From Flavobacterium sp. MC2016-06 (GTDB taxonomy: Bacteria > Bacteroidota > Bacteroidia > Flavobacteriales > Flavobacteriaceae), in contig NZ_WMID02000018.1 in NCBI RefSeq assembly GCF_009711165.2, forward strand, positions 1 to 64,000: a stretch of 64,000 bases of DNA, given 5' to 3'. The notes below the pieces were generated by a model. It saw only the letters and a program-made list of their open reading frames with translations, was not told the origin of the DNA and searched no databases. The position numbers were made by a program, and so were the translations under genes. Below, in pieces: positions 1 through 7,092 of this stretch (position 1 is the first letter of the stretch; every line of letters starts with the position of its first letter).

Positions 1-365
1 CTAGTTTGTCATTTCCGCCTAGTTTGTCATCCTGAGGAACGAAGGATCTCCACAAGAAACTCCATAAAGTAAAGCACAAAGAATTTCAACAAACAAAATT
101 CTTCCCTAATTAAAATTATAAAAATAGTAATCAAGTTACTTGTGTGATTTCTCCCTTCGCTCGGAATGACAAAATTGAGCGACAGTTGCAATAGAATTAC
201 TTGCGAAGATTCTTCGTTCCTCAGAATGAAAAGATTGTGGTTTACTCATTTGCTGAATTAAATCTGACAGGTTTTTAAAACCTGTCAGATTTGGCTTAAG
301 GAATAACATAATCTTATAATTTAAACTAGTTTGTCATTTCGAGCGAAGTCGAGAAATCGCACTAG
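1..365. repeat. Cluster of flavobacterial intergenic palindromic repeats
   Basis: Several versions of the repeat core GTCATTTCGAGCGAAG / CTTCGTTCCTCAGAATGA occur in both orientations, at about 1-60, 145-175, 205-230 and 328-360. A near-perfect inverted repeat at 261-291 (TCTGACAGG with CCTGTCAGA) probably works as a terminator or RNA hairpin. No credible gene lies before the open frame that begins around 320. Repeats of this type recur at 5596-5705, 15465-15554 and near 45980. Confidence 0.7.
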
Positions 366-1030
366 AAACTCCACTTTGTGTTCATGAGTGGGACTCTAGC
401 ACCAGCAGGGACTATTTATGCAAAAACCTTTATGATAATACACTTAAAAAATCATTTGAAAATCTTATTTTTGAGAATAAGTATAAATCGAACGTTAACA
501 TCAGAGAAAAGAATAAAATCTTTAAGTGTCAACAAAATAATTTAAAAAATCATACTAAAATGCCTTCTGAAAGTCAACTAAAATATAAATACGGAATACT
601 TTGGGTATATGATGCTTTTTTATTGGTATTCTATATTTTTCTTTTTGATGAGATTAATAACACTAATAATGACGAATTTACTAGATTAAAAAATCAACTT
701 GTTGAAAATATTGATGCTATTTTATATGATACGTTCGGCTTTATTGATTTTAATGAATTTATTAATTCAGAGGAAATAAAAAATATTGTAGTAAACCATA
801 TTGAAAAAGTAATTACAAAAATAGAATCAGAAAATAATTATTTCTCATTAGAAAATTTGCAAGAAATATTATTACAAATCAAAAGTTACCATTTAAAGAA
901 TTTAGATTATGAGCCTTCAAAAGAGATGATTATAAACAGTTATGGAAATAATTTTCAAAATGTAAACAATAATTATATAGAAGAATTTCGTGAAATAAAA
1001 TCATTACTTGAAAGACATTACCTAATCTAA
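320..1030 (+). pseudogene. 5'-truncated hypothetical ORF fused in frame to a repeat
   Basis: The first ATG in the frame is at 560 and gives 156 residues, but the frame is open back to a stop at 317-319. The stretch from about 420 to 559 reads like ordinary coding sequence of similar composition (Lys/Asn/Phe rich), whereas 320-365 is the intergenic repeat. The simplest reading is a gene whose 5' end was lost when the repeat-bearing sequence arrived, leaving a 3' remnant. The protein is Asn/Glu/Ile rich with one hydrophobic stretch (residues 15-28 from the ATG at 560) and matches no family I recognise. If still translated, it would start at 560. A convergent terminator follows at 1061-1094. Confidence 0.5.
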
Positions 1031-1060
1031 ATTAAATATTAAGGACTACGAATTCAAATA

Positions 1061-1094
1061 AAAAAACTCGACTTTTTACAAAATCGAGTTTTTC
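1061..1094. terminator. Terminator hairpin, relative of those at 2591 and 4033
   Basis: AAAACTCGA and TCGAGTTTTT form a stem around a short loop, with T runs on both sides. It closes the upstream ORF and, on the other strand, follows the decayed gene copy at 1118-1182. It resembles the hairpins after the two intact copies of that gene. Confidence 0.7.
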
Positions 1095-1117
1095 TTTCTA
1101 GTTACTTTAAAAAAAAA

Positions 1118-1182
1118 CTACTCCCTATCCAAATAAGGATTTAAAATTTCGACTAATTCATTCAACCAATAAAAGCTGAAAT
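1118..1182 (-). pseudogene. Remnant: last 21 codons of the 72-residue small-gene family
   Basis: On the minus strand this stretch encodes FSFYWLNELVEILNPYLDRE and a stop. This is the C-terminus of the proteins at 2651-2869 and 4094-4312 with two substitutions (A to V, K to R). The homology ends abruptly at 1182; the rest of the gene and its structured leader are missing. It keeps the family's downstream terminator. It is therefore a third, decayed copy and shows that the family has been duplicating or moving here. Confidence 0.8.
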
Positions 1183-1235
1183 TAATAAAAAGTTATATTT
1201 TAGAAATATAAAATCTAGTTCGTTAGTATTGAATT

Positions 1236-2384
1236 TTATTTGAATGTTAGCTTTGAATTAAAAAGTTCAATTTCAGTATATTGATTATCCATTAGAATAC
1301 CTCTTATTTTATCAGGATAAACAAAAATTTTGACTTTATCCGGTGTTATTGATATTGGATTTTCAAGTGTTGCTTTGATTTTTATTTTTTTTCCTTTCAT
1401 AGCTTTATAATGTTCTTCTACTCCGTAGCACCAATCTATTTGTTTTGTATTAGCTAATTCAAAAGTTACTTCAAAAATATGCTCATATTGATTTTTAAGG
1501 AAAATAATTCGATCAAAATACAATGAGCTAACAGCGGTATTTTTAAACTTCTTTCTATCTTTTTCTTTCATCCAATTTTCGGGAAATACTATCAATTCAG
1601 GTTTTTCTAATTTGATAACTAAAAAATCGTTAATATAATCGTCTAAGTATTTCTTAATATTATCTGTGTTGAAGTTGTAAAATTCTTGAACATTCTTCCA
1701 TGTCTTTTCTTCTCCTTTTTTATCATAAATATAAACCTCGTAAAGAAGTTTTGGAATATCGTCTGTAACTTTACTTAATTCATTTCGAGCACCTTCAATG
1801 TTTTGAAATTTTTCTTTTAGCAAAGGAATTTTTAAATTTTTCTTTAAATTAACATCATTTATAAGCATATCAAACTTTGATATCTTACTTTTATAATCCA
1901 GATCAATAAATCTATTCAATATATTAGCTATAAGTTCCTGATTATTAATTTTATAAATTTTTAAACCTAAGATAAAATAATCATATGCTTTATATTGAAA
2001 TGTTGTAGCTTCAAATGCGCTCCAAGATTTCGAATAAAAAGGAATATTATATTCCGTTATAATAGTTTGGGAAAATTTTCCACGATAATTTTGTTTTTCG
2101 GTTTTAAAAGAAAGTTTTAAAGGTGTTTTAGGTATTCTAAATAATAAAGTATCTTTTGCTAATAGATTGAATGAATTGAAGGATGATTCCTGATGATAGC
2201 TTGTTGAGAAATTATGTCCACTGTATCTCATCTTAGATGTTAAGCTATCTAACCAAATCATTAGATTTTCATCATTTTTAATTAAATGAGTATTAACTTC
2301 ATATTTATATAACTCTGCTATTTTCGATTGAGAATAATTAGATAAACAGATTAGAAAAAAAACAAGTGATAATTTTATTTTCAT
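1236..2384 (-). CDS. Secreted protein of unknown function
   Basis: A 382-residue protein starting with a signal peptide (short basic start, hydrophobic core LSLVFFLICL, then an S-Q-S junction near residue 20), so it is exported. The mature part is rich in Lys, Tyr and Phe, has no Cys-based lipobox, and contains no motif I recognise. The last third (LENPISITPDKVKIFVYPD) looks beta-rich. It is transcribed alone; the gap to the next minus-strand gene exceeds 250 bp and holds a terminator. Product unknown. Confidence 0.7.
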   Translation of the reverse strand: MKIKLSLVFFLICLSNYSQSKIAELYKYEVNTHLIKNDENLMIWLDSLTSKMRYSGHNFSTSYHQESSFNSFNLLAKDTLLFRIPKTPLKLSFKTEKQNYRGKFSQTIITEYNIPFYSKSWSAFEATTFQYKAYDYFILGLKIYKINNQELIANILNRFIDLDYKSKISKFDMLINDVNLKKNLKIPLLKEKFQNIEGARNELSKVTDDIPKLLYEVYIYDKKGEEKTWKNVQEFYNFNTDNIKKYLDDYINDFLVIKLEKPELIVFPENWMKEKDRKKFKNTAVSSLYFDRIIFLKNQYEHIFEVTFELANTKQIDWCYGVEEHYKAMKGKKIKIKATLENPISITPDKVKIFVYPDKIRGILMDNQYTEIELFNSKLTFK

Positions 2385-2536
2385 TACTTAAACTTATAGG
2401 TTTTTATTGATTCAAATATAGAAACATATTTTTCAAATAAACAAGTCTTATCTTGTTAAAGAAATAAAGACAGATTCATCACAGTTTTAAGTGTATCAAT
2501 TTGATAACTCAAACAATGATTAAGAAGTAAAAAAAA

Positions 2537-2625
2537 CCCGCTGTGCGAAGTCTCTCGACTTCGTACCCGTTCCAATAATCAAATAATACTAAAAAACCTC
2601 GACCATTTAAAAAGTCGAGGTTTTT
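2537..2625. repeat. Direct repeat (first copy) ending in a terminator
   Basis: About 90 bp (CCCGCTGTGCGAAGTC... to the hairpin) recur at 3978-4067. Inside is a small palindrome CGAAGTC/GACTTCG. The right end, 2591-2625, is a hairpin CCTCGAC/GTCGAGG with T-rich flanks that terminates the minus-strand small gene at 2651. Together with that gene and its leader it makes up a duplicated module. Confidence 0.75.
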
Positions 2626-2650
2626 CAATATTAAAATCTAATCAAAGAAT

Positions 2651-2869
2651 CTACTCCTTATCTAAATAAGGATTTAAAATTTCTGCTAATTCATTCAACC
2701 AATAAAAGCTGAATTCTAAGTCTGTCATTCCTTGTTCTTTCATAGCTTCTAAAGCAAGTATATAATTTACTTTCCTAATTAACTTTGCCATATCTTTTAC
2801 ATCAATGGTTTTGTTAAAGAAATCAATTAACTTCATTTCAGTTTCTTTTGAAAATGTGTTTGTAGTCAT
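2651..2869 (-). CDS. Small conserved protein of the leader-RNA module, copy A
   Basis: 72 residues starting MTTNTFSKETE. The reading frame can be extended to 2899, but the ATG at 2867-2869 is the right start: it aligns with the start of copy B and the extension runs through the leader's repeat. The protein is predicted mostly helical, charged, without a signal peptide, with an aromatic patch FYWLNEL near the C-terminus. It differs from copy B at only about five residues. No known domain recognised. It sits directly behind a structured RNA (2870-3006) whose last repeat reaches the start codon, so the RNA probably governs its translation or acts together with it. Confidence 0.75.
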   Translation of the reverse strand: MTTNTFSKETEMKLIDFFNKTIDVKDMAKLIRKVNYILALEAMKEQGMTDLEFSFYWLNELAEILNPYLDKE

Positions 2870-3006
2870 AATGTGAAGATTTAAGAATAAAACCCTCATG
2901 CCTTAGCAGTCTTACGCTTCTTCACGGCGTCAAAGTCCTTTCGGAGCTTTACTACATAGCACGAGGGCAAATTTTAGGTTGTCTTAATGTGAAGATTTAA
3001 GAACTT
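2870..3006 (-). ncRNA. Structured leader RNA, copy A, with self-complementary repeat segment
   Basis: Read on the minus strand: direct repeat 1 (2985-3003); 5' arm of stem P1 (2959-2967); hairpin P2 (2932-2950; AAAG/CTTT, bulged C, TCC/GGA, GAAA loop); a 6-nt spacer; a segment complementary to the repeat (2910-2925; GTGAAGA and TAAGA blocks); the 3' arm of P1 (2893-2901); and direct repeat 2 (2869-2887), identical to repeat 1 over 19 nt and touching the start codon. P1 is 9 bp (CCCTCGTGC with GCATGAGGG). Copy B has the same order, spacing and fold with different sequence, which supports a real RNA. Function unknown: cis regulator, trans-acting RNA, or both. Confidence 0.7.
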
Positions 3007-3014
3007 CAAATGTA
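3007..3014 (-). promoter_or_regulatory. -7 promoter box of leader RNA copy A
   Basis: TACATTTG on the minus strand fits the Bacteroidota -7 consensus TAnnTTTG. Direct repeat 1 begins 3 nt downstream, so transcription should start inside the repeat. Copy B has the same arrangement (TATATTTG at 4458-4465). A clear -33 TTTG at the usual spacing is not evident. Confidence 0.6.
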
Positions 3015-3430
3015 AGAAAAACAATTAAAAAAGAAAGATTTTTCTTTCAAATAAATATTAACCGTTTAAAAAGTTCTATTAGATCAAATGTATTAAATCA
3101 TAATTAAAAATTAATACATTTGAAAAAGCATATTAGTATAAATTATAGATGAAGATAAAACTAATTAAAATAACTACTTGAGATCGTTTACCTTGTTAGT
3201 AAGAGATTCCAGCTGGTAATAAAGAAAAAACTTTAAAATGATATTGCTTTTATAACATATAATCTGATACCTACAAATTAAGTAGTACCAATTCATGATT
3301 ATCAAATATTTGCAAAATCTTAGCAGTGAAAGTATAAAAATAAAAATGAACATTGGACTGCAACCAATATACCACAATCCTAATTTATCCTATACACCAG
3401 CATTTGCAAATAGATAGAAAAAAAATAAAC

Positions 3431-3970
3431 ATGTCATATTTAAATTTTATATCCACACAAGGTAAATTAGGACAATTCAGAACCGTTAGTGCATCTGTTT
3501 ATGATTCCTCAATCCAAAATTCAGAATATTTAAATGATTTTAGCTTAAATTCAATAAACAAAATTATAATTGATTTGAATAATGTGATTAATTCTCCTAA
3601 CGGTGCATTACTTTGGGGACATGAACAAATGTCAATAGATTCAAACCCTCTATTATCAAAGTGTTTTGATGAAACTAGAAATAAATCTTTACCTGATGTT
3701 CCTACACAAAATTTATTAAATCTAATGATTCAAATCAAAAAATTTAAGACACAATATCATCAAAATTCTGAAAACCTTAAAAATATTATTAAACAGGCAT
3801 TTTCTTCTATAAAATCTAATCCGAATAATTATAAAAAATATCCTAATTCAGATATAAGATTTGCCATAACTATTGATAATATATATTTAACTTTAGTCTT
3901 AGAACCTAATGATTTTAATTTAACTGATGATGATTTTCTAAGTCAATTAGATATCGATTCTGATTTTTAA
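3431..3970 (+). CDS. Hypothetical protein between the two modules
   Basis: About 179 residues starting MSYLNFISTQGKLGQF. The frame is open from 3353, but the extra N-terminus is unlike coding sequence and the ATG at 3431 follows an A-rich leader. No signal peptide, membrane segment or familiar motif; the C-terminus is acidic (DDDFLSQLDIDSDF). It is oriented against the small genes on both sides and lies exactly between the two repeat modules. It may be cargo or an unrelated gene caught between duplicated modules. Confidence 0.55.
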   Translation: MSYLNFISTQGKLGQFRTVSASVYDSSIQNSEYLNDFSLNSINKIIIDLNNVINSPNGALLWGHEQMSIDSNPLLSKCFDETRNKSLPDVPTQNLLNLMIQIKKFKTQYHQNSENLKNIIKQAFSSIKSNPNNYKKYPNSDIRFAITIDNIYLTLVLEPNDFNLTDDDFLSQLDIDSDF

Positions 3971-3977
3971 ATTCTAT

Positions 3978-4067
3978 CCCCGCTGTGCGAAGTCTCCTGA
4001 CTTCGTGCCCGTTCCAATAATCAAATAATAATGAAAAACCTCGACTTTCTAAATGGTCGAGGTTTTT
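3978..4067. repeat. Direct repeat (second copy) ending in a terminator
   Basis: Second copy of the block at 2537-2625, ending in a CCTCGAC/GTCGAGG hairpin (4033-4067) that terminates the minus-strand gene at 4094. The 10-nt loop (TTTCTAAATG) is close to the reverse complement of the loop in the first copy (CATTTAAAAA), as if the hairpin top had been inverted. Confidence 0.75.
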
Positions 4068-4093
4068 CAATATTAAAATCTAATAAAAGAAAT

Positions 4094-4312
4094 TTACTCC
4101 TTATCTAAATAAGGATTTAAAATTTCTGCTAATTCATTCAACCAATAAAAGCTGAATTCTAAGTCTATCATTCCTTGTTCTTTCATAGCTTCTAAAGCGA
4201 TTACATAATTTACTTTCCTAATTAACTTTGCCATATCTTTTACATCAATGGTTTTGTTAAAGAAATCAATCAACTTCGTTTCAGTTTCTTTTGAAAATGT
4301 GTTTGTGCTCAT
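4094..4312 (-). CDS. Small conserved protein of the leader-RNA module, copy B
   Basis: 72 residues starting MSTNTFSKETE, about 93 percent identical to copy A (2651-2869); differences include T2S, M12T, IL37-38VI and T49I. Likely an all-helical cytosolic protein with no recognised domain. The ATG at 4312 lies 5 nt after the second direct repeat of its leader. The close identity of the proteins against very different leaders means that either the RNA part diversifies fast or coding parts were homogenised by gene conversion. Confidence 0.8.
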   Translation of the reverse strand: MSTNTFSKETETKLIDFFNKTIDVKDMAKLIRKVNYVIALEAMKEQGMIDLEFSFYWLNELAEILNPYLDKE

Positions 4313-4455
4313 AATTGTCGTAAAATTAGGAATATAAAAACCCTTGCATTTTAGTGTTCCTAATACCTACGACAGTATTTGCGGTCGTTTCCGATACCGC
4401 ACACTTTATACAAGGGCAATTTTTTTTAGTTTTCAAAGTCGTAATATTTAGGAAT
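4313..4455 (-). ncRNA. Structured leader RNA, copy B, with self-complementary repeat segment
   Basis: Same plan as copy A on the minus strand: repeat 1 (4438-4455); P1 5' arm (4408-4416, CCCTTGTAT); hairpin P2 (4380-4401; TGCGG/CCGCA, bulge, TCG/CGA, GAAA loop); 6-nt spacer; repeat-complementary segment (4357-4373; blocks GTCGTA and ATTAGGAA); P1 3' arm (4341-4349, ATGCAAGGG); repeat 2 (4317-4333). P1 pairs over 9 bp although five positions differ from copy A. The complementary segment matches this copy's own repeats, not those of copy A. Confidence 0.7.
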
Positions 4456-4457
4456 TC

Positions 4458-4465
4458 CAAATATA
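4458..4465 (-). promoter_or_regulatory. -7 promoter box of leader RNA copy B
   Basis: TATATTTG on the minus strand matches TAnnTTTG; direct repeat 1 begins 2-3 nt downstream, as in copy A. Confidence 0.6.
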
Positions 4466-4494
4466 CGAAAAACATCATAAATTAAGGATTTTTC

Positions 4495-4935
4495 TTACCT
4501 TAAATCTTTCTTAATAACCAAATATTTCAACTCAGTATTTCCAGCATTACTAATTCCGTGTTCTACATTTGGCGGGCAATATAAACTTGTATTTGGGCCA
4601 GCGACTATTGTTTTTCCGTCTAGAAAGAAAGTTGCTGAACCTTCTAAAATATAGAAAAACTCTTCTTCTGGGTGGTGATGTGGCGCGTGTGTAGATTTTC
4701 CGGGTTCAACGATACTCATTTTTAGCGTGTTTTCTTCGGTGAAGTTTTTGTCGCCAAACCAATATTGATAACCTACTTTTGTTTTGGTGGCTTTTTCTAC
4801 TTCGAAATGATTGACACAATTTTCGATCGTGTATTTAGTATCGGCTAAATTAGTTGCTTTTTTTTCTTCTTGTGCTATAGATTGTTGGGTTATTAAAGTT
4901 ATGATTGCAACTTTAATGTATGTTGCTGGTTTCAT
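4495..4935 (-). CDS. Secreted single-domain cupin protein
   Basis: 146 residues. Residues 1-21 are a signal peptide (hydrophobic core, cut after SIAQ), so it is exported to the periplasm. The rest is one cupin barrel: HAPHHHPEEEFFYILEG carries the metal-binding His/His/Glu of cupin motif 1, followed by GPNTSLYCPPNVEHGI with the motif 2 His. Such proteins bind a metal and may act on or bind small molecules; the substrate cannot be told. It is monocistronic. Confidence 0.85.
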   Translation of the reverse strand: MKPATYIKVAIITLITQQSIAQEEKKATNLADTKYTIENCVNHFEVEKATKTKVGYQYWFGDKNFTEENTLKMSIVEPGKSTHAPHHHPEEEFFYILEGSATFFLDGKTIVAGPNTSLYCPPNVEHGISNAGNTELKYLVIKKDLR

Positions 4936-5059
4936 CTTTTTTCTTGTAATATTACAAAAAAATGAAATTGGGTGAATTGAGTTAAATAAAATAAATTATA
5001 ATCTATTTATCTGTAAATTGGACTTTTGTCTTAATTTTACAAAGATTAAGAGTTAAATT

Positions 5060-5224
5060 ATGCAAGAGATAAATAATATTGAATACCCTGAAGACAACTC
5101 TATTTCTTCAAAATTATCTAGACAGCAACAAAATATTTTAGATAGTCAAATAGAATCCGATAAAAATCTATATAAAGATGCCGAATCAATTTACAGTGAT
5201 TTAAAAGATAAATATGAGTTATAA
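5060..5224 (+). CDS. Antitoxin-like small protein upstream of a broken ParE-type toxin
   Basis: 54 residues starting MQEINNIEYPEDNSISSKL, hydrophilic and probably helical. Its stop lies 11 bp inside the next frame, which begins at 5214; this overlapping arrangement is typical of toxin-antitoxin pairs. The family is inferred from position and size rather than a strong motif. The partner toxin is inactivated, so this would be an orphan antitoxin. Confidence 0.6.
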   Translation: MQEINNIEYPEDNSISSKLSRQQQNILDSQIESDKNLYKDAESIYSDLKDKYEL

Positions 5225-5514
5225 GATTATTGTTTCTCCAATAGCATTAAAGAATATTGAAGATGTTGTTGAATATTATATCTAGAAAGTAAGTAAAAAA
5301 GTAGCTTTATATTTTTTGAATGGTTATAAAAAGACTTATAAAGCCTTTACAGATTAATCCTTTTTATCAATTTCATGATAATAATTATAGCTTTTTACCT
5401 TTCAAAAAGTTTCCCTACATAGTCTTTTTTATTATTGATGAAACATCTAAAACGGTCTTCTTGAATGCTATTTTTCATAGGTCTCAAAATCCTGAGAAGT
5501 ATCCTTTAAAATAA
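5214..5514 (+). pseudogene. RelE/ParE-family toxin, inactivated by a stop and a frameshift
   Basis: From the ATG at 5214: MSYKIIVSPIALKNIEDVVEYYI, then TAG (5283-5285), then KVSKKVALYFLNGYKKTYKA, after which the frame moves by one in the run GCCTTTACAG near 5347. It resumes as LQINPFYQFHDNNYSFLPFKK and ends FPYIVFFIIDE...AIFHRSQNPEKYPLK. The joined product has the ParE outline: an N-terminal beta strand with a following helix, and a C-terminal core ending in FHxSQNPEK. Two lesions make it a pseudogene unless sequencing errors are involved. Confidence 0.75.
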
Positions 5515-6130
5515 AAACTGTTCAATTAAAATTACGAGAACCTTTGTCAAAGTTTAAAACTTTGACAAAGGTAAACACACACCGTTTATACATAAAGTTT
5601 GTCATTTCGAGGAACGAGAAATCTCCGTAAGTAGCTCTGCAAAGATTGTCGATTTTGATGGTGGAGTTTCTTGCGGAGATTTCTCGTTCCTCGAAATGAC
5701 AAACTGGGCGCTTAAAACAAAACCTGAAACAAAAGAAACTTGAAACTTGAAACCTGAAACCTGAAACCTCTTTACATAAGTAAATTGAAATACTAAATTT
5801 CTCCTTTAGCCCTGATCGAAACGGCATCCTTTTTCTGGCTTCTTTAGACAGAAAAAGATATAGTGTAGAGCAGGACAAATGTTGTTTTGAAAACCAATTT
5901 TTCTGCTTCTAAAACAAAAATTAGAAAATTTGCAGCTCTTTTTTAATGAAAAATGATTTTTCAAACGTCAGATTTGAATAAAATATAACTTCTGAAATTA
6001 TAAATTTATCTTAAAAAAGTAACATTTTAGAAATTGCAGAATGGCGGAATGGTGCATTTTTAAAGACTTCTTAAATTTCTTTATGTGACAATAAGAAAAA
6101 ACTATTAGACAAAATTATTATAATTCGAAA
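5515..6130. repeat. Repeat-rich intergenic region
   Basis: Holds a small palindrome near 5540-5570 (AGTTTAAAACTTTGACAAAG region), a long near-perfect inverted repeat with arms 5596-5627 and 5674-5705 (GTCATTTCGAGGAACGAGAA and its complement), a short tandem of TGAAACC units at 5737-5768, and a further palindromic repeat with arms CTTTTTCTG and CAGAAAAAG at 5829-5858. A frame across 5522-5878 on the minus strand is only translated repeat. No gene seen. Confidence 0.7.
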
Positions 6131-6138
6131 AACTCCCA

Positions 6139-6146
6139 TACATTTG
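6139..6146 (+). promoter_or_regulatory. -7 box of the tetR promoter
   Basis: TACATTTG fits TAnnTTTG. The operator palindrome at 6149-6159 begins 2 bp downstream, so a bound repressor would block this promoter: autoregulation. Confidence 0.65.
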
Positions 6147-6171
6147 CCTAACGGTGTTAAACAATTTAATA
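6147..6171 (+). promoter_or_regulatory. Operator copy 1, in front of tetR
   Basis: Contains TAACGGTGTTA, an 11-bp palindrome (TAAC nnn GTTA), followed by the tail ATTTAATA. The same unit occurs four more times between tetR and the efflux genes, strongly suggesting it is the TetR binding site. Confidence 0.7.
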
Positions 6172-6181
6172 CTTAATCAAA

Positions 6182-6775
6182 ATGGCAAGTAAAGATCGTA
6201 TTTTAAGACAAAAAGAAGAAACAAGATGTAACATTCTTGATGCTGCTTATGCTATCGTTAAAGAAGAAGGATGGCACGGTCTGAGTATGCGAAAGATTGC
6301 AGATAAGATTGAATACACTGCTCCTATTATCTACGAGTACTTTTCTAATAAAGATGCTATCTTAAGAGAACTAACGGGTAAGGGCTTTATTAAATTGGGA
6401 AAAGAACTTGAAGCTGCTAAAGCCAAGTTTGAAAAACCAGAAGAACAATTAGAATCCATGTGGATGGCCTATTGGGATTTTGCTTTTACAGATACCGAAA
6501 TGTATCAAGTAATGTTTGGAATTCAGATGAATTGCTGTTCTGAACAATGTGATGCGGCAAAAACGCCTTATAAATTATTTACTGCTGTAATTCTTGACAT
6601 CATGAAAGACAGCAACCCAAGTGAAGAAGTTATTAAACAAAAGTATTTTACTTTCTTCTCTGTGATACACGGTTTGATTGCGATTAACATTATCAACAAA
6701 AGTGTTTCACTTGAAACTATCAACAGTCAAATCTTGAAAGATGCGATTGGTGGAATAATAAAATCAATACAATAA
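6182..6775 (+). CDS. TetR-family repressor of the adjacent RND efflux operon
   Basis: 197 residues. Residues 14-60 form the TetR helix-turn-helix domain (ILDAAYAIVKEEGWHGLSMRKIADKI...IYEYFSNKDAILREL). The rest is the helical ligand and dimer domain with several Cys (NCCSEQC near 120). It is co-oriented with the efflux genes and separated from them by a 245-bp array of repeats matching the one just after its own -7 box. By analogy with other TetR/RND pairs, ligand binding should release the operators and induce both the repressor and the pump. The inducer is unknown. Confidence 0.9.
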   Translation: MASKDRILRQKEETRCNILDAAYAIVKEEGWHGLSMRKIADKIEYTAPIIYEYFSNKDAILRELTGKGFIKLGKELEAAKAKFEKPEEQLESMWMAYWDFAFTDTEMYQVMFGIQMNCCSEQCDAAKTPYKLFTAVILDIMKDSNPSEEVIKQKYFTFFSVIHGLIAINIINKSVSLETINSQILKDAIGGIIKSIQ

Positions 6776-6792
6776 AAAAAATTTCATCATTA

Positions 6793-7010
6793 CTTAACAG
6801 TGATAAATAATTTAATAGAGTAATTTAGCGCTTTTTTTTACATGTTTACTTAACAGCGTTAGAATATTTAATACAGTAATTTAGAACCCTTTTTTTTCTA
6901 CTTTACTTAACAGTGATAAATAATTTAATATCCATTATAAAATACAATTGGAAGGCATAATTAATTTGAATTCTGCACCAATTTACTTAACACCGTTAGA
7001 ATATTTAATA
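6793..7010 (+). promoter_or_regulatory. Operator array, four further copies of the TetR site
   Basis: Copies start at 6793, 6849, 6906 and 6986; each is about 25 bp: CTTAACA, a variable core, then an AT-rich tail ending ATTTAATA. The copies at 6849 and 6986 keep the TAAC..GTTA palindrome; those at 6793 and 6906 have a weaker right half (TGATAA). The first three sit in roughly 57-bp tandem units that also share GTAATTTAG and a T run. The last copy ends about 80 bp before the adaptor's start. This looks like an array amplified by tandem duplication. Confidence 0.75.
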
Positions 7011-7092
7011 TGATTAAAAAATGAATGAGAATAATACCACTAACAAAATTTTAAAGAGAGAGAATGTCCAACAAATTAAAACCAATAGTAAA

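Noticed and set aside
2870..2899. Longer start (82 residues) for the small gene at 2651
   Set aside because: The extension reads through the leader's direct repeat and is absent from the paralogue; the ATG at 2869 aligns with it.
2869..3003. The 19-bp repeats as target-site duplications of an inserted element
   Set aside because: Possible in copy A, but copy B's repeats are imperfect and the internal complementary segment better explains why they match.
2869..4455. Direct repeats as a CRISPR array, or the leaders as a retron or IS110-type bridge RNA
   Set aside because: Only two repeats per unit with one structured insert, no Cas genes, no reverse transcriptase and no recombinase nearby.
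5522..5878. 118-residue frame on the minus strand
   Set aside because: It is the translation of intergenic palindromic repeats (FEEREISARN is typical) and has no gene-like features.
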